Shown here piece by piece: positions 1 to 6,020 of a stretch of 6,091 nucleotides of DNA; position 1 is the first letter of the stretch, and each line of letters begins with the position of its first letter. Under the pieces are notes generated by a model, which saw nothing but the letters and a program-made list of their open reading frames with translations, did not search any database and was not told the DNA's origin. A program made the translations under genes and the position numbers. Source of the DNA: an uncultured Oscillospiraceae bacterium (GTDB lineage: Bacteria > Bacillota > Clostridia > Oscillospirales > Oscillospiraceae); contig CAJTOE010000144.1 in NCBI GenBank assembly GCA_910577805.1, positions 1 to 6,091 of the forward strand, given 5' to 3'.

Positions 1-1187
1 AACGGGGGATGGACGCCATCGCCGCCTTCAAGCAGCTGGACGAGGAGGTCCAGGTGATTTTAATGACCGCTTACGGCTCGGTGTCCCAGGCGGTGGAGGC
101 CATGAAGCTGGGGGTGAGCAACTACATCCAAAAACCCTTTGACCTGGACGAGATCGACTTGATTATCCGCCGGGGCATGGAACAGCTTGCCAGCCGCCGG
201 ACCGTGGCCCTCATGCGCCGGTCCGCCCGGAAGCTCATCGGGGTCAGCCCCGCCCTCCAGCGCATCCAGGAGAACATCAAGGTACTGGCGGAGAACGACA
301 ACGTGGACCTGCTGATTTGCGGGGAGACGGGCACCGGCAAAGAAGTAGTGGTCAACAGTATCCACGACCAAAGCTCCCGGCGGGACAAGCCCCTGGTTAA
401 AATTAACTGCGGGGCAATCCCGGAAAATTTACTGGAATCGGAGCTTTTTGGCTACGAAAAGGGGGCCTTTACCGGGGCGGGCAAGACCAAAAAGGGCCTG
501 ATGGAGCTGGCCGACGGCGGGACCGTCTTTCTGGACGAGATCGGCGAAATGCCCCTGTTCATGCAGGCCAAGCTGCTGACCTTTCTGGAGGACCGGTGTT
601 TCAAGCGGGTAGGAGGCCTGCGGGACATTGAGGTCAATGTGCGGGTAGCCGCCGCCACCAACCGGAAGCTGGAGGAGGAGGTCCACAAGGGGACCTTCCG
701 GGAGGACCTGTATTACCGGCTCAATGTGATGCAGATACATATTCCGCCCCTGCGGGAGCGGCCGGAGGATGTGCCTGCTCTGTGCCAGTTCTATCTGGAG
801 CATTTTAATCGGAAGTTCAACAAGTCCCTAAAGGGCATCGACCCGGCTTTTTTGCAGGCTATGGAGCAGTATTACTGGAAGGGCAACGTGCGGGAGCTGC
901 GCAATGTGATGGAGTGCTGTACGCTGTTCAGCAAGGGGGAGCTGCTCACCGGTACGGAGGCGCAGCTTCCTCTGGCCCAGCCGGTCCAGAGGCTGGCGGG
1001 GAGCGGGGGTTTTCCTCTGAAAGACCTGCGGCAGGGGGCGATCGACCTGAAAAAAGAGACGGAGGCCTTTGAGATGGCCTACATCCGGCAGGCGCTGAAG
1101 CTGACGGACGGGAATTTGTCCCAGGCGGCGGCGCTGCTGGGGACCACCCGCTTCACGCTCAAGCGGCGGCTGGAGCAGGAGGAATAG
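1..1187 (+). CDS. Sigma-54-dependent response regulator (NtrC-type enhancer-binding protein), 5' end cut off by window
   Basis: This is a cytoplasmic transcription activator that uses ATP hydrolysis to open sigma-54 RNA polymerase promoters when its receiver is phosphorylated. The frame is open to the left edge (first full codon at 3), so the true start and the phospho-acceptor aspartate are missing. Numbering from the Met at position 9, the receiver remnant keeps the conserved Thr (MTAYG, T20) and Lys (QKPF, K42). The AAA+ domain follows at about 77-310: Walker A GETGTGKE 105-112, the sigma-54-contacting GAFTGA loop 152-157, Walker B GTVFLDEIGE 171-180, sensor I AATN 215-218, arginine-finger region REDLYYRLNV 231-240, and sensor II GNVRELRN 292-299. 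A Fis-type helix-turn-helix lies at about 354-388. The intact GAFTGA means it should work with sigma-54. It lies just upstream of a sigma-54 promoter driving the 5-oxoprolinase operon, which makes that operon its likely target (inference). The family assignment is very secure; the signal it senses is unknown. Confidence 0.96.
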   Translation, partial: RGMDAIAAFKQLDEEVQVILMTAYGSVSQAVEAMKLGVSNYIQKPFDLDEIDLIIRRGMEQLASRRTVALMRRSARKLIGVSPALQRIQENIKVLAENDNVDLLICGETGTGKEVVVNSIHDQSSRRDKPLVKINCGAIPENLLESELFGYEKGAFTGAGKTKKGLMELADGGTVFLDEIGEMPLFMQAKLLTFLEDRCFKRVGGLRDIEVNVRVAAATNRKLEEEVHKGTFREDLYYRLNVMQIHIPPLRERPEDVPALCQFYLEHFNRKFNKSLKGIDPAFLQAMEQYYWKGNVRELRNVMECCTLFSKGELLTGTEAQLPLAQPVQRLAGSGGFPLKDLRQGAIDLKKETEAFEMAYIRQALKLTDGNLSQAAALLGTTRFTLKRRLEQEE

Positions 1188-1199
1188 TGCAAAACCGAA

Positions 1200-1236
1200 C
1201 GCCCGGACGTGCGAAACCGCACATCCGGGCGTTTTT
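1200..1236 (+). terminator. Intrinsic terminator of the response regulator gene
   Basis: A 14-position stem (1200-1213 against 1218-1231) has a single C/A mismatch (1208/1223) and an AAAC loop. It is followed at once by five T residues (1232-1236). It begins 12 bases after the stop codon at 1185-1187. This should end transcription of the regulator and insulate it from the operon downstream. The left flank is A-rich (AAAA at 1191-1194), so weak termination in the other direction is possible. Confidence 0.9.
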
Positions 1237-1249
1237 GCCCTGGGGGTGA

Positions 1250-1288
1250 GTGGGGGGTTGGAATTTTTTCGGAGGAGTTTCCCCCCAC
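1250..1288. repeat. Short G/C-tract inverted repeat upstream of the operon promoter
   Basis: GTGGGGGG at 1250-1257 is matched by CCCCCCAC at 1281-1288, giving perfect 8-base arms separated by 23 bases. No T-tract follows, so it does not look like a terminator. Its centre is about 90 bp upstream of the predicted start site, within the range where enhancer-binding proteins bind. The homopolymeric arms make chance or a low-complexity origin possible. Its function is unknown. Confidence 0.35.
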
Positions 1289-1311
1289 AATTTACACATC
1301 CTTCATAATAA

Positions 1312-1329
1312 TTTTACAGCACTGTAAAA
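1312..1329. promoter_or_regulatory. 18-bp palindrome just upstream of the -24 element, candidate operator
   Basis: TTTTACAG-CA-CTGTAAAA forms perfect 8-bp arms around a 2-bp centre. It ends four bases before the TGG of the sigma-54 promoter. A further half-site, TTTACA, occurs at 1291-1296, 22 bp (about two helical turns) upstream of the same hexamer in the palindrome (1313-1318). The symmetry and AT-rich flanks are typical of a dimeric regulator site. The centre is near -39 of the predicted start. That is closer than most enhancer sites for sigma-54 activators, so it could be either a repressor operator or an unusually close activator site. No protein can be assigned to it from this sequence. 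Confidence 0.55.
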
Positions 1330-1333
1330 AAGC

Positions 1334-1349
1334 TGGCACGAAAATTGCT
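1334..1349 (+). promoter_or_regulatory. Sigma-54 (RpoN) -24/-12 promoter of the 5-oxoprolinase operon
   Basis: TGGCACG-AAAA-TTGCT matches the sigma-54 consensus TGGCACG-N4-TTGCW at every defined position, with the required spacing between GG (1335-1336) and GC (1347-1348). Transcription would start near 1359-1360, leaving a leader of about 30 nt that contains the pxpA ribosome binding site. Such promoters are silent without an ATP-driven enhancer-binding protein, and a gene for one ends about 150 bp upstream. No convincing sigma-70 alternative is visible in the gap. Confidence 0.93.
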
Positions 1350-1372
1350 CTTTATTTTAGCTGGAGTTTTAT

Positions 1373-1381
1373 AAAGGAGGT
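1373..1381 (+). promoter_or_regulatory. Ribosome binding site of pxpA
   Basis: AAAGGAGGT is complementary to the 3' end of Firmicute 16S rRNA over nine bases. Its AGGAGG core (1375-1380) lies 10 nt before the ATG at 1391. It supports that start and predicts strong translation of the first operon gene. Confidence 0.85.
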
Positions 1382-1390
1382 ACTTTCATT

Positions 1391-2158
1391 ATGTACAAGG
1401 TAGATTTGAACAGCGACCTGGGTGAGAGCTTCGGCGCTTACACCATCGGTCTGGACAGCGACGTGATTGCCCACGTCTCCTCCGCCAACGTGGCCTGCGG
1501 CTATCACGCCGGAGACCCCCTGGTCATGGACAAGACTGTGGCCGCCTGTAAGGCCGCCGGTGTGGCTGTAGGCGCGCACCCCGGCTTCCCCGACCTGATG
1601 GGCTTCGGACGGCGGAACATGGTCTGCTCCCCCAAGGAGGCCAAGGCCTATATTCAGTATCAGATGGGCGCTCTGCTGGCCTTCACCGCCGCCAACGGCG
1701 TGAAGCTCCAGCACGTAAAACCCCACGGCGCTCTGTACAACATGGCCGGTAAGGACATGGACCTGGCCCTGGCCATCGCAGAGGCCATCGCCAGCGTGGA
1801 CAAGGACGTGATTCTGCTGGGTCTGGCGGGCAGCAAGATGCTGGAGGCCGGGAAGCAGGTGGGCCTGAAGGTAGCCAGCGAGGTGTTCGCGGACCGGGCC
1901 TATCAGGCGGACGGCTCCCTGGTGCCCCGCAGCAAGCCCGGCGCGGTGATCCACGACAAGGACGAGGCCATCGCCCGCACCATCCGCATGGTCACCGAGG
2001 GCAAGGTCACCGCCATCACCGGCGAGGAAGTGTCCATCGACGCCCACTCCATCTGCGTCCACGGCGACAACCCCTCCGCGGTGGAGTTCGTCAAGAACAT
2101 CCGCGCCAAGCTGGAGAGCGAGGGCGTGACCATCGCCCCCATTGCGGACATCGTGTAA
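1391..2158 (+). CDS. pxpA: 5-oxoprolinase subunit A (LamB/YcsF family)
   Basis: PxpA works with PxpB and PxpC in the cytoplasm as the bacterial ATP-dependent 5-oxoprolinase: 5-oxo-L-proline + ATP + 2 H2O gives L-glutamate + ADP + Pi. The product is 255 residues, the usual family length. It shows the characteristic motifs in order: DLNSDLGESFG (5-15), ANVACGYHAGDP (32-43), GAHPGFPDLMGFGRR (61-75), HVKPHGALYN (108-117), EVFADRAYQADGSLVPR (164-180) and ICVHGDN (221-227). The clustered His, Asp and Glu residues in the first four blocks are the probable catalytic or substrate-binding set of this fold (family knowledge; roles not proven here). It is the first gene of the operon, behind the sigma-54 promoter and a strong ribosome binding site. 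No damage is seen. Older databases call it a lactam utilization protein. Confidence 0.96.
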   Translation: MYKVDLNSDLGESFGAYTIGLDSDVIAHVSSANVACGYHAGDPLVMDKTVAACKAAGVAVGAHPGFPDLMGFGRRNMVCSPKEAKAYIQYQMGALLAFTAANGVKLQHVKPHGALYNMAGKDMDLALAIAEAIASVDKDVILLGLAGSKMLEAGKQVGLKVASEVFADRAYQADGSLVPRSKPGAVIHDKDEAIARTIRMVTEGKVTAITGEEVSIDAHSICVHGDNPSAVEFVKNIRAKLESEGVTIAPIADIV

Positions 2159-2195
2159 TCCTTTGTGTGTGTATCGAAAATAGGAGGAGCTTTTT

Positions 2196-3419
2196 ATGAG
2201 TAACAACAACCCCAACCAGCCTGCGGTAAGGCCCAGCGCGTCGGTCCTGTTCGGCGCGGCCTTCCTGATGGCCACTTCCGCCATCGGCCCCGGCTTCTTG
2301 ACCCAGACTTCCAAATTTACCGCCCAGTACGGCGCGCCCCTTATCATGATCATCCTGGTGGCTATCCTCATGGACGTCACCGCCCAGATGAACATCTGGT
2401 CCATCATCGGTGTGTCCGGGATGCGTGCCCAGGATATCGCCAACAAGCTTCTGCCCGGCCTGGGCATTTTCCTGGCCATCATCGTGGCCATCGGCGGTCT
2501 GGCCTTCAACGTCGGCAACGTGGGCGGCGTGGCCCTGGGCTTCAACGCTATGATCGGCCTGCCGGAAAAGGTCGGCGCTGTGGTCGCCGGCTGCCTGGGC
2601 ATCATCATCTTCCTGAACAAGAACGCCAAGACCATCATGGACAAGGTCGCCACTGTGCTGGCCGCTGTCATCCTCATCACCGTTCTGGTGGTGGCCGTCA
2701 TCTCCAAGCCCCCCATGGGCGAGGTAGGCAAGGGCCTGGTGTCCTTCGGCGAGTTCCCCACCATGTTCGTGGCCCTGACTACCCTGCTGGGCGGCTCCTG
2801 CGGCGGCTACATCCCCTTCTCCGGCGCCCACCGTCTGGTGGACGCGGGCGTCACCGGCGCGGATAACTTCCGCCGCTCCGTGACCCAGGGCGTACTCACC
2901 TCCGGCATCGTGCGTATCCTGCTGTTCCTGGCGGTGCTGGGCACCTGCGGTCTGGCCGCCGGCAACGCCGCTCAGATTATTGATGCGTCCAACCCCGCCG
3001 CCGAGGCCTTCAAGCTGGCCGCCGGCGACCTGGGCTACCGGCTGTTTGGCCTGTGCCTGTTCTCCGCAGGCGTGTCCTCCGTGGTGGGCGCGGCCTTTAC
3101 CTCCGTGTCCTTCCTCAAGACCCTGCATCCCGTTATCATGAAGTACGAGAAGTGGTTCGTGGTGGGCTTCATCGCCTTCTCCACCCTCATGATGGTCATC
3201 GTGGGCAACGCCGCCCAGCTGCTGATTATCGCCGGCGCGGTGAACGGCCTGATCCTGCCCATCTCCCTGACCTGTATGCTGGCCGCTTCCTTCAGCAAGA
3301 AGATCGTGGGCGACTACAAGCATCCCATGTGGCTGACCATCCTGGGCTTGATCGTAATCGTCATCTCCGCCATTGTGGGCATCCAAGCCGTCCCCGGCAT
3401 CATGAAGCTGTTCGGTTAA
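2196..3419 (+). CDS. NRAMP-superfamily membrane transporter, divergent (YcsG-like)
   Basis: This is an integral membrane protein of 407 residues with about 11 predicted hydrophobic segments, starting near residue 16 after a short polar N-terminus and ending near 400. It resembles the NRAMP/SLC11 family and the B. subtilis YcsG protein, which sits in the equivalent operon. Classical NRAMP metal transporters have DPGN in helix 1 and a Met-Pro-His motif in helix 6. Here the matching positions appear to read GPGF (31-34) and IPF (206-208, within GGYIPFSGAH). The metal-coordinating Asp, Asn, Met and His therefore seem absent. Together with the operon context, this argues for an organic or other non-transition-metal substrate, possibly 5-oxoproline (inference). 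An AGGAGG at 2182-2187 supports the ATG at 2196. The gap to pxpA is 37 bp and to pxpB 25 bp, so cotranscription is expected. Confidence 0.88.
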   Translation: MSNNNPNQPAVRPSASVLFGAAFLMATSAIGPGFLTQTSKFTAQYGAPLIMIILVAILMDVTAQMNIWSIIGVSGMRAQDIANKLLPGLGIFLAIIVAIGGLAFNVGNVGGVALGFNAMIGLPEKVGAVVAGCLGIIIFLNKNAKTIMDKVATVLAAVILITVLVVAVISKPPMGEVGKGLVSFGEFPTMFVALTTLLGGSCGGYIPFSGAHRLVDAGVTGADNFRRSVTQGVLTSGIVRILLFLAVLGTCGLAAGNAAQIIDASNPAAEAFKLAAGDLGYRLFGLCLFSAGVSSVVGAAFTSVSFLKTLHPVIMKYEKWFVVGFIAFSTLMMVIVGNAAQLLIIAGAVNGLILPISLTCMLAASFSKKIVGDYKHPMWLTILGLIVIVISAIVGIQAVPGIMKLFG

Positions 3420-3444
3420 GTGCGTATTCGGAAAGGAGCCGCGT

Positions 3445-4182
3445 ATGTCTGACGTGAGATTTCTTCTGACGGGCGATACCTCGCTGACCGCCGAATTCGG
3501 CAGTGAGATCAGCGAGAGCATCAACGCCCGCATCCGGGCCTTTAACATCGCCCTGGAGAGCAGCAAAATTCCCGGCATCGTGGAGACGGTGCCCACCTAC
3601 CGCTCCCTTATGATTCACTACGACCCCGGCGTGATCCAGTACGCCCCCCTGGTGCAGAAGCTCCAGGGGCTGCTGGGCGGGCTGGACCGGATCGAAATTC
3701 CCCCCAGCGAGGTGCTGGAAATCCCCGTGCTGTACGGCGGGGAGATGGGTCCCGACCTGGAGTTTGTGGCCAAGAACGCCAAAAAGTCCACCAAGGACGT
3801 CATCAAAATCCACACCTCTACAGAATACCTGATTTACATGCTGGGCTTCACCCCCGGCTTCACCTACCTGGGCGGCATGGACGAGTCCATCGCCACCCCC
3901 CGGCTGAAAACCCCGCGGGTAAAAATCCCGGCCGGTTCCGTGGGCATTGCCGGAAGCCAGACCGGCGTGTATCCCATCGACTCCCCCGGCGGCTGGCAGC
4001 TCATTGGCCGCACCCCCGTGCGGATGTACGACCCGGACCGGGAGACCCCCATCCTGCCCCAGGCGGGCCAGTACATCAAGTTCTATTCCATCACCAAGGC
4101 GGAGTTTGACAAGATCGCCGCCCAGGAGGCCAAGGGCGGCTACACCTGCAAGCGCCACCCCAGAAAGGAGGGGGGAAAATGA
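3445..4182 (+). CDS. pxpB: 5-oxoprolinase subunit B (KipI family)
   Basis: PxpB pairs with PxpC to form the carboxyltransferase-like part of 5-oxoprolinase. The 245-residue product has the family's two-part form: an N-terminal alpha/beta region (about 1-88) and a cyclophilin-like C-terminal region. Conserved blocks include IPVLYGGEMGPDL (93-105), YMLGFTPGFTYLGG (131-144), PRVKIPAGSVGIAGSQTGVY (157-176) and SPGGWQLIGRTP (180-191). The ribosome binding site AAAGGAG precedes the ATG by a few bases. Its last four bases (ATGA) overlap the start of pxpC, so the two subunits are probably made by coupled translation in matched amounts. The B. subtilis homologue KipI was first described as an inhibitor of sporulation kinase KinA. 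A signalling role here cannot be excluded, but the complete pxpABC set favours the enzyme role. Confidence 0.95.
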   Translation: MSDVRFLLTGDTSLTAEFGSEISESINARIRAFNIALESSKIPGIVETVPTYRSLMIHYDPGVIQYAPLVQKLQGLLGGLDRIEIPPSEVLEIPVLYGGEMGPDLEFVAKNAKKSTKDVIKIHTSTEYLIYMLGFTPGFTYLGGMDESIATPRLKTPRVKIPAGSVGIAGSQTGVYPIDSPGGWQLIGRTPVRMYDPDRETPILPQAGQYIKFYSITKAEFDKIAAQEAKGGYTCKRHPRKEGGK

Positions 4183-5126
4183 GCGTCACTGTATTGAATC
4201 CCGGTCTTTTGACCACTGTGCAGGACATGGGACGGGTGGGCTATCAGCAGTTCGGCGTGTCCGTGTCCGGCGTAATGGACCCCCGCGCCGCGGAGATTGC
4301 CAACATTTTGGTGGAAAACCCCGGCGGCGAGGCCGTGCTGGAGTGTACCATGATGGGCCCCCAGCTGCAATTTGACAAGGCCACCTGCATCGCCATCACC
4401 GGCGGCGACCTGGGCCCCACCCTGGACGGCGCGCCCATCGCCAACTACCGGGCCATCGCGGTCCAGGCCGGTCAGGTCCTGCGCTTCACCGCCCCCAAAA
4501 CCGGCTGCCGGGCGTTTATCGCCTTCGCCGGCGGACTGGACATCCCGGAGGTCATGGGAAGCCGCTCCACCTACATGAAGGCCAAAATCGGCGGCTTCCA
4601 GGGCCGCAAGCTGGAAAAGGGCGATAAGATCGGCTTCCGTGCCCCGAAAACCGACCTGCGCAACCTGAACAGCCGCTACATCGCCCCGGAATTCGTCCCC
4701 CGTCCCCTGTACACGGTCCGGGTGGTGCTGGGACCCCAGGACGATATGTTCACCGACCAGGGCGTGAACACGTTCCTGACCGAGACCTATACCGTCACCC
4801 CGGAGTTCGACCGCATGGGCTGCCGCCTGGACGGCGCGGCCATCCAGCATAAGGATACAGGCGACATCATCTCCGACGGTATTGCGTTTGGGGCCATCCA
4901 GGTCCCCTCGGCGGGTACGCCTATTATCATGCTGGCCGACCGCCAGACCACCGGCGGCTACACCAAGATCGCCAACGTTATCACCGCCGACTTCCGTATT
5001 TTAGGCCAGCTCAAGGCCGGGGACAAGGTCCGCTTTGAGAAGGTATCCATCCAGCAGGCTCAGGACGCTCTGCTCACCCAGCGGGCCGCCCTGCACAACC
5101 TGCGCCGGGCGCTCCGTGAGTGCTGA
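4179..5126 (+). CDS. pxpC: 5-oxoprolinase subunit C (KipA, biotin-dependent carboxyltransferase-like family)
   Basis: PxpC is the larger partner of PxpB in ATP-dependent 5-oxoprolinase. The product is 315 residues, in the normal range. Family signatures are PGLLTTVQDMGRVGYQQFGV (8-27), GVMDPRAAEIAN (31-42), VMGSRSTYMKAKIGGFQGR (125-143), RVVLGPQDDMF (181-191), EFDRMGCRLDG (209-219), SDGIAFGAIQVPSAGTP (232-248) and DRQTTGGYTKIANVI (254-268). The ATG at 4179 overlaps the pxpB stop in an ATGA junction. It has AAAGGAGG at 4164-4171 inside the end of pxpB. Despite the family name, no biotin carrier or biotin carboxylase gene is present in this window, which fits a 5-oxoprolinase rather than a carboxylase. 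The last residues (about 300-315) are basic and Arg-rich, as a normal variable tail. Confidence 0.95.
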   Translation: MSVTVLNPGLLTTVQDMGRVGYQQFGVSVSGVMDPRAAEIANILVENPGGEAVLECTMMGPQLQFDKATCIAITGGDLGPTLDGAPIANYRAIAVQAGQVLRFTAPKTGCRAFIAFAGGLDIPEVMGSRSTYMKAKIGGFQGRKLEKGDKIGFRAPKTDLRNLNSRYIAPEFVPRPLYTVRVVLGPQDDMFTDQGVNTFLTETYTVTPEFDRMGCRLDGAAIQHKDTGDIISDGIAFGAIQVPSAGTPIIMLADRQTTGGYTKIANVITADFRILGQLKAGDKVRFEKVSIQQAQDALLTQRAALHNLRRALREC

Positions 5127-5132
5127 GAATTG

Positions 5133-5138
5133 AGGAGG
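5133..5138 (+). promoter_or_regulatory. Ribosome binding site that sets the start of the DUF1445 gene
   Basis: AGGAGG lies 9 nt before ATG at 5148. A longer reading from TTG at 5130 would place this motif inside the coding sequence and leave no site ahead of the start. The ATG is therefore the supported start. Confidence 0.85.
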
Positions 5139-5147
5139 CTTTCCAGC

Positions 5148-5972
5148 ATGGCATTTGATATTACCCCTTACATCGACAAATCCCCCGCAGAGGTCCGCGC
5201 CCTCATCCGTCAGGGCGTCATCGACTTCCCCACCGCCGGTATGTGCCGGGGCTACGCCCAGGCCAATCTGGTGATTCTCCCCCCGGAGTACGCCGCCGAC
5301 TTTGAGGAGTTCGCCAAGCTCAATCCCTTCCCCTGCCCTATTCTGGAAATTATCAAGGGTACCCCGGAGACCCACGCCATGGGCGAGGGCGGCAACATCT
5401 GCTCGGACATCCCCCGCTACCGGGTGTATGAGAACGGCGTGTTCACGAAAGAGCTTACTGACGCGTCCGAGTACTGGAAAGAGGGCTATGTGGGCTTCCT
5501 GATTGGCTGCTCCTTCTCCTTTGAGGAGGCTCTGATTCGGGAGGGCATCGAGGTCCGGCACATCGCCCAGGGCCGCAACGTGCCCATGTACAAGACCAAC
5601 ATCCAGACGGTGAAGGCCGGTCCCTTTGAGGGTCCCATGGTCTGCTCCATGCGGCCCATGACCCCGGAGAACGCCAAAAAGGCCTATGACATCACCGTGA
5701 AAATGCCCAACGTCCACGGCGCGCCTGTCCACATGGGCGACGCGGCAGGAGTCGGCGTGGCTGACGTGATGAAGCCTGATTACGGCGAGGCGGTGGACGT
5801 GTACGAGGGCGAGATTCCTGTGTTCTGGCCCTGCGGGGTCACCCCCCAGGCGGCTATCGAGAACGCCAAGCCCCCCATCGTGATTACCCACGCCCCCGGT
5901 CATATGTTTATCACCGACATCCTGAACACCGAGCTGAACGACTATCTGGAGGCCAAGAAGCAGGCCCAGTAA
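5148..5972 (+). CDS. DUF1445 / D-glutamate cyclase-family protein (YcsI-like)
   Basis: This is a 274-residue soluble protein of the family formerly labelled putative hydro-lyase and now associated with D-glutamate cyclase. A region of this type is found in vertebrate DGLUCY, which interconverts D-glutamate and 5-oxo-D-proline. Conserved blocks are DFPTAGMCRGYAQANLVILP (26-45), DIPRYRVYENG (87-97), FLIGCSFSFEEAL (117-129), RNVPMYKTNI (143-152), HGAPVHMGDAAGVGVAD (190-206), VFWPCGVTPQ (225-234) and ITHAPGHMFITD (246-257). The Cys and His residues in these blocks are candidates for the active site, but I do not assign roles. It starts 21 bp after pxpC and is the last gene before the operon terminator. 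Its likely job is to connect a D-glutamate or related pool with 5-oxoproline handled by the neighbouring enzyme and transporter (inference). The family call is secure; the exact reaction is uncertain. Confidence 0.92.
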   Translation: MAFDITPYIDKSPAEVRALIRQGVIDFPTAGMCRGYAQANLVILPPEYAADFEEFAKLNPFPCPILEIIKGTPETHAMGEGGNICSDIPRYRVYENGVFTKELTDASEYWKEGYVGFLIGCSFSFEEALIREGIEVRHIAQGRNVPMYKTNIQTVKAGPFEGPMVCSMRPMTPENAKKAYDITVKMPNVHGAPVHMGDAAGVGVADVMKPDYGEAVDVYEGEIPVFWPCGVTPQAAIENAKPPIVITHAPGHMFITDILNTELNDYLEAKKQAQ

Positions 5973-5985
5973 GCCAGAAGCATAA

Positions 5986-6020
5986 ACCCGCCCCAGGCGT
6001 TGGCCTGGGGCGGGTTTTTT
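5986..6020 (+). terminator. Strong intrinsic terminator of the 5-oxoprolinase operon
   Basis: A perfect, mostly G/C stem pairs 5987-5998 with 6003-6014 around a GTTG loop. It is extended by A5984-A5986 pairing with the first three T residues. T6 at 6015-6020 follows directly. It begins 13 bases after the stop codon, so it closes the operon. The T-tract is also the first part of the downstream 13-bp tandem repeat. Confidence 0.94.

Noticed and set aside
1345..1375. Possible sigma-70 promoter (TTGCTC with TTTATA 17 bases later)
   Set aside because: The match is weak and the start point would fall at about 1380, within the pxpA ribosome binding site. The same TTGCT is better explained as the sigma-54 -12 element.
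1209..1403. Small plus-strand frame (64 codons) across the control region
   Set aside because: It starts inside the terminator hairpin, has no ribosome binding site, runs through the sigma-54 promoter and ends inside pxpA.
1352..2764. Long open frame of 470 codons on the minus strand, opposite pxpA and the transporter gene
   Set aside because: It is antisense to two clearly recognised genes. Its product is low-complexity (Met/Thr/Arg- and His/Gly/Val-rich) with no family motif, as expected where GC-rich codons suppress stops on the other strand.
2091..3596. Long open frame of 501 codons on the minus strand, opposite the transporter gene
   Set aside because: Its His/Gly/Asp/Gln-rich translation mirrors transmembrane codons such as GCC, ATC and CTG read backwards. 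It has no recognisable domain and overlaps a well-supported gene completely.
3445..5126. Allophanate hydrolase / urea carboxylase-type carboxyltransferase as the function of the pxpB-pxpC pair
   Set aside because: These subunit families are often auto-named this way, but no biotin carboxylase, biotin carrier or amidase gene is in the window. The adjacent pxpA completes a 5-oxoprolinase set.
5130..5147. TTG at 5130 as an upstream start for the DUF1445 gene
   Set aside because: It would put the AGGAGG motif (5133-5138) inside the coding region. The ATG at 5148 has proper spacing and gives the typical family N-terminus.
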